From Amoebophrya sp. A120 (lineage: Eukaryota; Sar; Dinophyceae; Syndiniales; Amoebophryaceae), in contig CAJINV010000001.1 in assembly GCA_905178155.1 (NCBI GenBank), forward strand, positions 9,321,865 to 9,385,864: a DNA stretch of 64,000 nucleotides, in the 5' to 3' direction. Within the stretch, counting starts at the first letter, position 1; each line of letters opens with the position of its first letter. The translations under genes and the position numbers were made by a program. Positions 46,267 to 57,351 of this stretch are shown here, piece by piece. The notes under the pieces are model-generated. The model did no database searches, was not told the DNA's origin, and worked only from the letters and a program-made list of their open reading frames with translations.

Positions 46267-47876
46267 ATGGATAATTTTGCCGGAGTGGTGGACGAGGATT
46301 CGATATTGAGAGGAAAAATCCCCCCTCCCCATATCGAAAAGGTATGTTTCCGAAAATTTGTCTTGCTGATTTGAGACCACAAATCACGTCTGTCTTGCAA
46401 GAAGACAATTCCACAGGCCCTGCCGCATTATGCAGGCGGTTTGTGATGCTGTTGGGCGTACATCGTAGACGTTTCTCATGCTAAGCGCCTAGGCCAAAAC
46501 TTCTCTACTCAGGCTTGGCAGGAGCCTGCAGTCCTCTACTGCAAGACAAAGAACGTGACTTGCATACGCAAATCCACCAACAGAAGCTTCCGTTTGATAT
46601 GGGGAGGGAGGATTTTTCCTTGTGATATTCGACGCGCAGCAGTATCAACACGACGTCGGTGCGACCGTTCGAGTTCTACGGGTCGGGTACATCTTCGGAC
46701 GCACCACCTGCTGCTCCGGGGGGTCGTGCAGCTGCTGTGACCCAGATGGTGTTTCACGGTCCTCGCGCAGCACCTCACGCGGGACTGGAACCCTTTCCCG
46801 TCTTGCCCCACCAGGATATCACCCTCTTGCTGGACTTCATTCGAGGCTCACTGGGAGGTAACGGAGTGGAACAAAGCCAAGTTTTGCCGCCGAGAGGTCA
46901 GCACTATCCTCGATGCAAAAGTGACGTCTACGCTGTCGGTTCTGTAGTGTTCTTGACGTCACGCCAGGACAATCGAAAATTTGCAAAAAACTTGTAGAGC
47001 GTGTTTCTGCTACTTGTGCTTCCCTACCTAGTTCTTTTTGCATCGTGTAGTACTCGGTACGTTCTTGCACAGGAGATGATACTTTTGCGATGCATACCCA
47101 TACCTACCACCCGCCACCGGAGCCTCGGTCATAGCCCGGACTGCATTTTGCCGACGAAAAAAAGTAGAAATGAATGTGAAGTAATAACAGGGCGCTGGTC
47201 TTGTACCAAATCTAAATTGAAATTCGTATATTAAAAAACATCGGTTCTGGAATATCAATATTGTAGATTGATAGTACACTGATATGATTTTGCAACTGTA
47301 TCGGTATCGGTAACGGTTGCTCCTTTCGGAATTGCTCCTTTTTCGAATTTGTATTTGTGTTGTAGTTACTTACTGAACGGAACCTTCGCAGAAAGTGGAG
47401 GTAGAGAGAAGCAGATCATGTGGTTGTGTCGGTTTCGTCGCGAGAATGACAGCGCGACTCGTCCCACGCCACGACTGCAATACTCTCCAACTCCCATTTG
47501 CGTTGCAGATTTCGCAAACCCAATTTTTTTTTTCGTAGTGGTAGTTTCTTTCTACGTCAACAATGCCGGGTCCTCAAAGTCAACACGACGAGACGTGCTG
47601 ACGTTGTGCCCGATCCCCCGCGAGGGGAGACCATCAAGAAACTTGTCCGTCGTAAGTATAATGCCGCATTTTCAGACTCGTTTTGTTTTCTATGTTTTCT
47701 AATATCCGTGTCGAAGTCACTTGACCTACTCCTCCGTCCAATAAATCCAAAATGCAGATTTTCTGGCGTCAGACTTTCAGCGCAAGCGAACGCACAAGCC
47801 TGGTGCGTTTTGCACTGCTGCTGTGGCCCGTCGCTGTAGTGCAGTGATGCGCAAAGAGGACTCATGTGCGTCGTAA
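46267..47876 (+). CDS. Four-exon, 150-residue basic protein of unknown function
   Basis: Exons are 46267-46302, 46632-46857, 47580-47651 and 47758-47876, and every junction is in phase. The first intron is an introner; the second (46858-47579) and third (47652-47757, GTAAGT...GCAG) are ordinary GT-AG introns. The protein begins MDNFAGVVDEDSTRSS, continues with a Pro/Gly/Ala-rich stretch, then HQDITLLLDFIRGSLGVNTT and RGETIKKLVRHFLASDFQRK, two probable helices joined by a Pro-rich turn, and ends in a Cys/Arg-rich tail. No family recognised. Neither a signal peptide nor a membrane helix is visible. Confidence 0.7.
46303..46626. mobile_element. Introner with ATTCG target duplication
   Basis: ATTCG at 46298-46302 and 46627-46631. 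The left end (ATATTGAGAGGAAAAATC, then CCTCCCCATATC) and right end (GATATGGGGAGGGAGGATTT, then TTCCTTGTGAT) are inverted repeats of about 34 bases with a few mismatches. Removal joins GAG GAT TCG to ACG CGC AGC in frame. No GT...AG option. Its termini differ from families A and B, so it is a third type. Confidence 0.85.
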
Positions 47877-49580
47877 ATGTTGCTCGTCTTGACGCTAGAA
47901 GATGAATGCTGGTCTGTCATCTATAGTGGTTTTGCCGGGGAGTACTTCTGTTTATCCTCCAGAGGTTTTCTAGTCGTGGGTCTTTTCATCATGTTGGTAC
48001 AGACGGCCACAGCCACTTTATCTTGAGAAGAATATTGTAGCGGAGCACTAGCAGCTTCATTACGTGCATTTCTTTTTTTTGACAAACGCAACAAATACAA
48101 AAGTAGGCACAGTGTAAAAACCGGTGCTGCATGACTTTTGTTTTATTTCTTTACATTGATTTTGATCGATGATTTCATTCAGTTCGCCAAAAATTCAACA
48201 CGAAAAACACATTTTATTTTCCATAGAAGAAGTAGAAGACGTAGTACTTCTACCTCCTATGAGGATGATCTGGGCTTATAGGCTTGCGCGGCGCTTCTAT
48301 ATGTCCCCGTACACTTTTAACTTTCGCAACAGCACGCAGCTGCACATGTAGCTGGTTTTTCAGGGTTGTGCGACGTAGTACTCGAAGTCTATGATGAACT
48401 ACATAAGTGATAATTCTAAATCTTTTGATATATACACGTTTGTATGATTTACTCTTATCTCGTCTGTCTGGTCTGGACTTTTCCATTTTTTACTACACTA
48501 GTCGTCGCATGGTGCCCGATAATGTAGGTTTTTCTGGAACAGGGCGAAGCAATGAATTGTGTATAAAATACTGCACGAAAAATTTGATTCGACACAGAAA
48601 TGCCTCATTGTCCACCACGTGGCACCATGACTGTCGGTTGTAATTCATCCAAAAAATCGCCGTAGTAACGAGGATTTTTCCGGGCTGCGACCGCTACGAA
48701 CAAGCATGAAAAAAATGATTATGTTTCGCTCAAATCCGATAACCCAAAAGTATACAATGATCAAGCGAACGATACTTTTTACCCGATATAGAGTCTATTT
48801 GCTTCCGATGAAGTTGTGGTAAAGAGGGAGCGCCAACAGCATAACAATGTTTTATCGTTTTTGCATACTGTTGCCTTTCCTAAAGCGAGAGCAAAGGGGA
48901 GCACATGTTCCCACTTGTTGTAGTTAGACCCTCCTGGTTGGTAATATTTTTGCGGTGCCGAACAAGCAGCGTGGCCGATTTTTCACCTGCTGTAAATAAT
49001 CCTAATATCAGTTTACGCTTTATTCAGTCTTGTCAACAGGACGCGAGAGGCTCGTGTAAGCGTTCAAATAACTATATTACTATTAGAATCGGCTGGAGAA
49101 CAAACGGGCACGCTAGTGAAAAACGACTCCGAGGAATTAATATGCCTAAAACCAAGAGTGAGACTAATTCTGCTAGCCTCGGAACAACGGAGAAGACGGA
49201 TTCAGCTGCTGGATTAGGCTTTTTCGTCACGTGGTCAAAAACAGTAGTAGCACACAACTATGTACACTCGTGTAGTCTCCCTCGGTTGTTCTGTCGGAGG
49301 AATTTGCGAGGCATCAAAATGAACTGTATGATTGATAGCGTTGTTGAGATACTGACTTCATTATCGAACCAGTATTTTTACAGGAAAGTCAGAAAGATGG
49401 GTGATGCTAACCAAATGGGTATGTTTGCAAATTAATTGATATCGCTTCTCAGCGCGAGTTTCACGCATTGTGCCTTCATTTTTTCTGAGGAGAGGCTTTC
49501 TCAAAGGACTCCACAAGATGAGAGCATCGGACTCGTCCTCAGTTCACTTTTATAATAATCAACGTCGAACAAGCGACCCG
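47877..49580. other. Intergenic
   Basis: AT-rich. A 176-codon frame at 48905-49435 lacks coding-like composition and is not called. Confidence 0.5.
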
Positions 49581-50695
49581 ATTTCAGTTAGGCCAGAAAA
49601 TCGGACGAAGTACATACTTTTTCGCGCACCCGCTGGTATGGCGGGCCAATTTCGTTTCACTTCGAGGGCGGCGGGATACCCTCGCAACACACCCGGCCCG
49701 AGGACCTCGCTGCGCCATGCAGCGGCTCGGGCGTTGTGGCTTGTCAAAGAGAGCCGGGGCGGCCTCCCGGCCTCGAAGCCCGCCNTCGGGCGTTGTGGCT
49801 TGTCAAAGAGAGCCGGGGCGGCCTCCCGGCCTCGAAGCCCGCCGAGAGCGACAAGCGCCGCCCCGCCAAGCGGCTTTCCCACGGGCCTGTCCATGTCGGG
49901 GCGGTGCGCCGCCGCCATGTTTTTTGCCGGACGCGCATGGGCCTGCTTGCCGTACAGCAGGGGCCGGCCTCCGAAGCAGTAGGGCGCGCGCCCCTTGGGT
50001 TGGGCCTGCTTCGGCCCAAGCCAACGCCCCCCAAGTTGGGGGCAATGAGGGGGGGCCTGGGAGAAGCGCGCGCCCCCCCCCCTTCTGGGGGGGGGTAAAA
50101 AGGGGGCCGAATTGGCGTAATTCTGCCCCCTTTTTCAGGGGGGGGCAAAAAATGGCCTTCCCCCGATGCTACAGGGGGGGGGGCAAAATGGCCCAGAACC
50201 AGGCACATTTTACCCCCCCCAAAAGGGCTAGCGAATTGGGCCAATTCGGCCCCCCTTTCCCCCCCCCCCCCGGAAGGGCGGGGCGCGCGCGCCTTTCAAG
50301 GGGGATGCAGTTCACCCACCGGCCGGGGCCCCGGATGGGGGAGGGCGCGCCCGGGCGCAGCCAAAGCAAAAGCTTTTCCGGCCCCGAGCGGGCTTCGAGT
50401 TGGGGCCCCGGGATGCACGCCGAGTCGGCTGCGCATCCCCGACGTGGGCCTCGCGCGGGGGCGGGTGGCAAAGTCCAGGCTGCGTGCCGTCGCCTCCCTT
50501 CCTATCTATGTCAGGCCGACCCGTCCCGGCCCCGGCCGCCCCGCCGCAACGCCGGAGGCTAATTTTTCCGGGGTAAAGCAGCCCGGAACGCGGTCGCGCC
50601 TTCGCACCCCCCAACTTCTCTCCGCCCGCGACCCCCATTGCACGGGGATGCGCAAAAAAACATGTACTTCGTCCGATTTTCTGGTCTAATTCAGG
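49581..50695. mobile_element. 1.1-kb G-rich non-autonomous TIR element
   Basis: The 23 bases at 49593-49615 (starting CCAGAAAATCGGACGAAGTA) have an exact reverse complement at 50662-50684, and weaker identity extends the TIR to about 40 bases. The interior is extremely GC-rich, with long G runs and C runs on the same strand (49990-50290), quite unlike the AT-rich flanks. Open frames inside are by-products of composition; no transposase motif is seen. A short target duplication could not be identified. Confidence 0.75.
49727..49843. repeat. 58-bp identical tandem duplication joined by one N
   Basis: 49727-49784 and 49786-49843 are identical and separated by a single undetermined base. This looks like an assembly join in which the same sequence was placed twice, although a real tandem repeat is possible. 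Confidence 0.85.
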
Positions 50696-51138
50696 AAGCA
50701 AGTTGCTTGACTGATGCCGCAAAAATAGAGCATTAACATCTTCATATGGTGTTCATACCTGTGCATTTTTTCGCATTGCAAGCATTTCCTTTGGCACTCT
50801 TCGACCTCTTGCTCGAGAAATAAACGCATAACTAAACTAGTATATCCGCCGCGTTGTTCTTGTTTGGCAGTCCCAACCACAAGCTACATACTTGATCATG
50901 CACATAGGATATTTCTCCATTGATTCGCCGCGGTTCGAGCTTTTTTTCCTTTGAAGCGGAGTACTTTCACTACTTTCACTTTCTTTGAACCAACAGGCAA
51001 GTTTACTCGCAGCGAGGCTGATCATGGCTTATGTACTACAATTCTGATCTTGATCTGATCATGGCTTATGTGTGAAGATGTTGAGTTGACGCCGCAAAGA
51101 GTCTTAGTCCAAGTAGGTGCTTCTCAGAATGAAGGAAA
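50696..51138. other. Intergenic
   Basis: Between the TIR element and the next gene. ATCATGGCTTATGT occurs twice (about 51022 and 51057). Nothing else seen. Confidence 0.45.
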
Positions 51139-54100
51139 ATGTGGTTGACCTCATCGAATTATACTTGGTCACGCCCAGAAGCAAGCGGCGGTGAAGTCGG
51201 TCGGATCTTCCGCAATGAGGACCCTGAACAAGTTGCAGATTGCAGATTCTGGCGGAACGAATTCGACGCGCACGCAACAGTGCCACGGCAGCACGTTCTA
51301 AATCATAAGCAGCGCCAAGAACAAACCATTCGGGAGGGACAAAGATCGCAGCCGCAAGAGCTCTGGAACAGTTGTGCGGCAGCACTTCCACTTGGCTTTC
51401 GCAGCTTCGATCGGGACGGTAGTGACATGCAGTGCTGTAGTGGGCAGCCGAAAATTAAACCGAAGGGAATAGTACCTACGGAGCGCGCAGAAGCAGAAAT
51501 TCAGCTGAAACGAAACGCCTGCTCCCATCACGATAATAAACCTCTGGTCATGTTGAACAGTACATCTCGGCCACCAATTCTTGCCGCCACCGCGGGCTGC
51601 ATCGATCCGCTAGGAGGCGAAGGAGTCGGGGACGCCATGACCTTGCGCGGCGGGCCACCGAGAAATAGTCATGGAACAGAAGGTAATGCCGGCGCAGCTG
51701 AAACAGTAATAGAAACGGACGCGAGCTGCAGCGAGCTTCGCACGAAAATGAAAAATAGCATCGCTACGACAAGAAGAAACAACAGAAAAAAGAAACGCAC
51801 CACGGAGCGTGAACGTGGAAGCGCTTCCGTACAGCAGGAGAAGAGCGGTGCTCGTGGTGTGGATGGCGAGGACGTATGGAACATGCAGAAAACGACGACG
51901 ACGACATCCAGTGTTCCTGCTAGGACGGCATCTACCCGGCGGAATTCGGATTGCGTGCAGGTTACCAATTTGCCTCTCTACCCGACAGAGGAGTTGACAG
52001 AAGCCTTTCTGACCGTCTTTCCGCAGTTGTGTCAGGTGGTCATGGCCCGCGGCTCCAACCGGAAGGCTAAGGTACTTGCCAGCCGCAATGCTGGCAACTG
52101 CAGCTACGGACAGTCTTCATCCTACTTTACACCGCACGCGGTTGGTGATAAAGCCACAACTGTCTTGCGGCCGTCCCAGCATGACTCCGTGCTCACGTCG
52201 AATCAGGTTGAAAAACAAAGCGAAAGGCAAAGCGAGAACATGATCCAGAACTTTCGTGAGGACACCGAAAGAAAGAAGCTAGCTGTAGAAGTGCCAGGGA
52301 GAACATACAGCGACAGAAGTGCTCGCACCAGTACAACAGCCAGCATGTCCCCGGCTTCTAATTGTGCGTCTTCTTCCTCCTGCCTCCCCACATCACCATT
52401 AAGCTGCAATCCTATTCCACAAAAGAATGCGGCTGATCGTAGGGCGTGTTTACAGCTGGTCTGGATCCCTCGCAAAGCCATCGGGTTCATTCAGGACTGC
52501 ACTTGTCCAATGTGCACTGCCAAGTTGGTAGAGACAACGACATGTGATCCGCTCTTCACGCAGCGCCACAAAGAAGCCCTCGTGGCCCTGTCGGAGCAGG
52601 TCAAACTGTCCTTCACACAGGAAAGGTGGTTCCTTTTTCAAGACGAGTTTCTGGCGCATCCGACGCCACAAAAACCGATCGTGCCCGCAGGAAGAGCCAC
52701 TCTCCCTCGTGGTCACGCACCGACGACGTTGAGCGGCGAAAGAAAAAAAAGAGACGATGACGAGCAGGAGGACTATCATGGCAGAAAAAGAAAAATATCT
52801 CTGCCCCAGAGCAGGAGACCGACTGAGCAGGGGTTCAATAAACATCCATCAGCGAAGATGAACATCTGGTGTCGTCCAGATGAAAGTGAAACCAATTTTG
52901 CTTCTGCCCCAAGTTCGACGGCGATTCCGGAGGATACCGAAGATGGATTTTCGTTGCAGAAGAACGGCGCGCATGATCAAGATATTGCACCAGCCGCTTG
53001 CCGCCAACAGAAGCAGACAGACACCGACCTGCCAGGAGGTCGGGAAGATGAACTGCAGCAGAAAATATTTCCATCGGAAGATGAACCAGGTGCCGCTTTT
53101 CGGCGAAAATTTCGCGAGCACGTGCGGTCGCTGTTTTGCCGTGCGATCATGTCACCAGGGCGCGGCACCTGCTTACGCGTTACAGGCTGGTGGGAGACGG
53201 CAACCGAGTTTGTAGTAACGCAGGTGGTGCATCACAGTAGCAACTCTGGTGGTGGTGCACCATCATCATCGCCTCTAGAAGATCACCACTGCGCACACAC
53301 AGGTCGAGCAGGCACGTTTTCCAATCGTCAAATTGTACAGCGCAGGAACCAGAACTCGGCAGCGAAGCAGAAAAAACAGCTTGTAACGATCGCTCTCACG
53401 TCCAGCACCCTTCGTCAGCAGAGGTGGAAGGTATCCTGTGGAAAAACGTCCCCGCCCCATGGTCGTCATGCAAGTCTGCATGTCAACCGACCAAGCCAAT
53501 ACCAACTCCACTTTCAAAGTGCGTCGTTTGCACAGCTCCATGAGCGCCGTTTTTTTCTCGTCACGCTATCTGGAACTCAATTTCGCATGCTGGAACTAGG
53601 ATGAACAGGCTCCGGCTGATTCATTTAAAATACGGTTTTCCTACCGAAAACGCAATGCATCGCAGGCACAACCAAGTTATTGCATTTCATTTGTGCCCTA
53701 GCAATACTCCCATCTTGACTTTTGCTCTAGTGCGTGGGTCCTGTTTTTCCATAGGATACAAGGTGATGCACGGCCACGGAGTGGAGGAGGCCGGGCTGAG
53801 TGCGGTGCTGGTGGAAACCGTGCGGCACAGCCGCATCTATCCTGAGCAAAAACGTCGCCACCCCAGAGTTTCCATGTAGATTTGCAATTACAGGAAGACT
53901 TGTAAATGCGCACTAAAGAAGTGTCAATGCGCACTACAGGAGGAAGACTTGTAATCCGCTACATGTTGATGTTGAAGATGACGATGATGAAATGCGCATT
54001 CGTTCCCTTGCGAGGCATATTCAGTCGCGTTCTGAAATTTGTAAAAATGCTGTACACTCACAGGATAAGGGGCAGCTGGCTTTGTGATGCGGCGGTCCTT

Positions 54101-56193
54101 GCTAACCGGCACAACTGATTAGAGAAAAAATTGTCAGCGCGCTTGACTCGCGAAATAAACTTCTGCATTTGTGTTGCAGAGTTCCCAGCTTTGGGGACGT
54201 TTTTTCTGAGGATAGCATCCGCTGGCAGTTCAGCCGACGTGCTGGGCCTCTTTCCAGCATGGACGCGCTGCTGAACTCCCACGCGCTGGACCACAAATGC
54301 TTCTTCCCGGAGGAGACGACGCAACTTCTCGCGTCGTCTGCCGACGGTTGTTTGCGTGTACACCACCGTGACGACGAAGAGATGATCTCTCTCGATGAAG
54401 AGCACAATTCTGAACACCACGGTAACGGTGGCGACTCTGCTCCCAGTACCACCGGGGATGAGGACGCGAGCGAAGACGTGTCGTCTCCCTGTGGCGACGA
54501 GAAACATCAATCGTTTTTTTTTGCAGAAGACGCCGCAAAGGACGGAGCAGGGCGCACTGCAGCGAAGACGAGCGCAAACGAACAAGTTCCCTGCGGAGCC
54601 CGAGCCCCTCCTGCGCCCGCAGCGTTTCCACGTCCAACAACTTCGAAGTGTGACCCGAGTCAACGAGGGGACGAAAACAAGAGGTCCAGTAGCCGCGGCA
54701 ACGCTGTGGATTTTGAAGACGAAGCCAACAATTCTCTGCAGCATGTGCTGCAGCCGTCGTCGCCACCGCACGTTGAGGACCTACAGATATCACATCCTCC
54801 CTGGGGCTGTACTAGAAGAGAGGACAATTTTCGGCCTGATGCAGGCTCGTGGCCCATAAGTCAGAACGTCGACATTACCTTCCGCCATGCTATTGCGTCA
54901 GAAACAAAAGAGGTACAACAACTACATCACGGCCGACCAACTCAGCCAGGTGGACGAGGTGATTTAAATTTCGAAAATTATTCTCCACCTCGCAGCGAGA
55001 ACCACGACGCGGGAAGAACTAGAGGAATCAGGGGCAGCACAGCAAGCACAAAAAGTGAGAAAGAAAATACACAACAAGTAAATTATCGTCAAAGCGCCGC
55101 AGGAGAGGATCTTGACCAGGACCACACGGGCTTCAATATCGCGGAACAAGTGGCTGCAAGTTCTACGGTTGGAGGTGCATACGACGTCGACCAGAACAAC
55201 GGTTGGACCATGGAAAGCAGGAGTAAAACCGGTTGTTGCAACAATAAGTTTCGGAGTCGGTCTACGAGCTGCGTGTCGGTGCGGTACAAGATGAAGCGGG
55301 CCCTGTTTACCAGTTCTCCCCTGAGCATGGGCGTCCTTCCGACCACGGTTGCCTACGAGGCTTGCTGGGACCGCGCGCACGCCATCTGGCTGCACCACAT
55401 GATGCAACTGTGTCGCACGGTCCGGGGCCTTACTTGGGTGGACCTGTTCGGAAAGTTCGCCCGACACTTGTATCCTGAGTGGAAAAAGCGGACCACCGCG
55501 GCTCTGCCCGCGGCTGTTATCGAACGGCAGGAGGCAGCACGACGGGAAATTTTGCGCGCGCAGCGGCCGACGGACGGACATCAGGAAAAGACCAAGGTGC
55601 CGCTCACACTGATGTGGAGTAGCTTTTCGGGTGCAGAGGCAAAGCAGCACCGGACGCGCGTCGTCGACGCCGGGGCGTGGCTGTCGCAGCAGAAGCTGCA
55701 GCACATGCTAAAATACGAGCTCTCGAGGCTCTGGGTTCTGCGCATGGCCTTCCAAAGTTCGCCGGACCGAACCTTTGGAATCCCGGTGCTGAAGCTCGGG
55801 AACACCCTGGCGGACTACCAGAGCTACCTGCGGAGCACCGTTCTTCCCATGGCCAAGAAGGCCCTCGAACGGGCCGGGCTGAGCACCGCTAACGTCGTGC
55901 AGGACGCGGAAGACTATCGTTTTCCACCCGAATTGCTGGAACACGAGGAGGACAAGTTTTATTTTGCTGCTGCTCGAAAAGCTTCGTCGACCACCGCCAC
56001 CGGTTCAGCCTCAGCAGCTGGCTTGTCATCCCGTTCTTGCGCAGATGATGGCCGCGCGGAGAGGAAAGTAGACCTACTCCAGGAACAGAGGCTGAAGGGC
56101 GGACACTGGATTTTTGATGTTCCTTTCATCGTCATGCCAGTTTTCGCGGACATTGAGCGATATCCCCTCGAAAAATACAGAGACGCTTCTTGA
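51139..56193 (+). CDS. Large protein with possible RRM-like segment, three exons, two introners
   Basis: Exons are 51139-53432, 53765-53837 and 54220-56193. Both junctions are in phase (WK-VMHGHGVEEAGL and VRHSRI-RWQFSRR), giving 1,446 residues. Near nt 51950-52075 the segment CVQVTNLPLYPTEELTEAFL...VVMARG resembles the first half of an RRM (RNP2-like VQVTNLP). A second block near nt 52445-52670 (LQLVWIPRKAIGFIQDCTCP, with CTCPMC) is rich in Cys and aromatics and could hold a zinc site. Basic stretches (RRNNRKKKRTTERERG) suggest a nuclear or RNA-bound protein. The C-terminal 330 residues (from about nt 55285, RYKMKRALFTSSPLSMGVLP) look folded: helices around YEACWDRAHAIWLHHMMQLC and IPVLKLGNTLADYQSYLRST, then HWIFDVPFIVMPVF. 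I recognise no family for this region. Long low-complexity spacers lie between the blocks. The start is the first in-frame ATG. Confidence 0.72.
53433..53759. mobile_element. Introner, family A, AAGGT target duplication
   Basis: AAGGT at 53428-53432 and 53760-53764. The left end ATCCTGTGGAAAAACGTCCC and the right end (GTTTTTCCATAGGATAC) are inverted repeats. This copy can slide to a GT...AG intron (GTATCC...TACAAG) within the duplication, unlike the other introners here. Confidence 0.88.
53838..54214. mobile_element. Introner, family A, GCATC target duplication
   Basis: GCATC at 53833-53837 and 54215-54219. The left end TATCCTGAGCAAAAACGTCG differs from the 9781 element at two of the first 20 bases. 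The right end is its inverted copy (GACGTTTTTTCTGAGGATA). Interior has two copies of AATGCGCACTA and of GGAAGACTTGTAA. Confidence 0.88.
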
Positions 56194-57351
56194 TTTTTGG
56201 CAGCGCTGGAAATGACATGATCGACAAGCATGATTGATATAGATATGCCAGTAGTTGTCGTATTTCTATTTTTCTGCTCTGAGTCTGATGCTTTTCAGGA
56301 TCCTCATGACGAGGAGATGGCGGGTAGTAGAGTACCTGCTGTCAACGAAGAGAGCACTTTATGGCATTGGCGCAGCATAAGATCAAGAGCAGGTTTTTTC
56401 CCCCGGATCCAGTTCCCCTAGCGTATGCTCAAGCGCCGGGATACGGTTCGGAGCCATGGACGTGCTACCCAACGGAGATCGAATCCATCCAGCCCATAGA
56501 AACTCAAGACCAGCTCGTCCGCATTATTGCAAATGTGCCGTGTCTCAGGCTGGATTACCGAGCGGAATCGATCTTCAGACCGGACGAGGACCACGAATAG
56601 GCTACGCTTGCGGCTTCATATTCATGCTATAGAAACTTGGTACGCCGCCTCCGCGGAGGACGTTGTTTTTCAGGTCGTGATGCACCGAGCCCCGCTCGAA
56701 CTAATCATCATCATCACCGATCTAGAAGGATTTGATGACGTGCCGTAAAGGCAGCTGTGCTATGGTGTGAAATGCAAGAAATATCCATCTTATTTCTGAG
56801 TGTGGTGAAAATTGAAATGTTCTCCGTAGAAAGATCTTGCACTGAAATTCAAATACGAAAATGTTTTAGTGTCTTAGAGATGTGCAACAAGATCCCGCCG
56901 AGCCCGAAACTGTGGTAGGGGCCCGGTGAAACGAGAAACCCCGCCGCGAGGACGATCCTTGATGTCATTGTAAATGCGAAACGGAAAGCGAAAAAATCAA
57001 ACACCTACGTACGGCTATGATTCCGACACGAGCGCCCATAATGTGTTTGCTTTAACCATCATCCTCATCGCGCAGGACCCCGAACTTTCGACTGATATTT
57101 CCTCCACATAGCTTCCTGTGTGACTAAGTATGTTCATGCTCTCTTTGTTGTATCAGTACTGTACGTGAATCTGAATGGGAAAATCAACTCAAAAAATGTG
57201 AATTTTCAAAAGAGTCTTTACTAGATTCGTTTTCGTGGCTACAGGCTCATATTTCATCTTCCCATTCGCCAGAAGTAGTAAGATAATCTTTAGTATCTTA
57301 TCCACCTGATTTTAGTCCGCGGCTTTTTGCCGTCGGAAAGCGGTTGCAAAG
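56194..57351. other. Intergenic, with one possible short coding frame
   Basis: ATG 56361 to TAG 56600 gives 79 residues (MALAQHKIKSRFFPPDPVPL...) with fairly coding-like composition, but no splice or family support, so it is not called as a gene. The rest (56750-57300) is AT-rich and empty. Confidence 0.4.

Noticed and set aside
48905-49435. 176-codon plus-strand frame
   Set aside because: AT-rich flanks and codons, no coding-like composition, no recognisable domain.
49470-50722. Overlapping frames of 80-280 codons in the G-rich element
   Set aside because: All six frames stay open because the DNA is extremely GC-rich. No domain, no splice signals, and they cross the inverted repeats.
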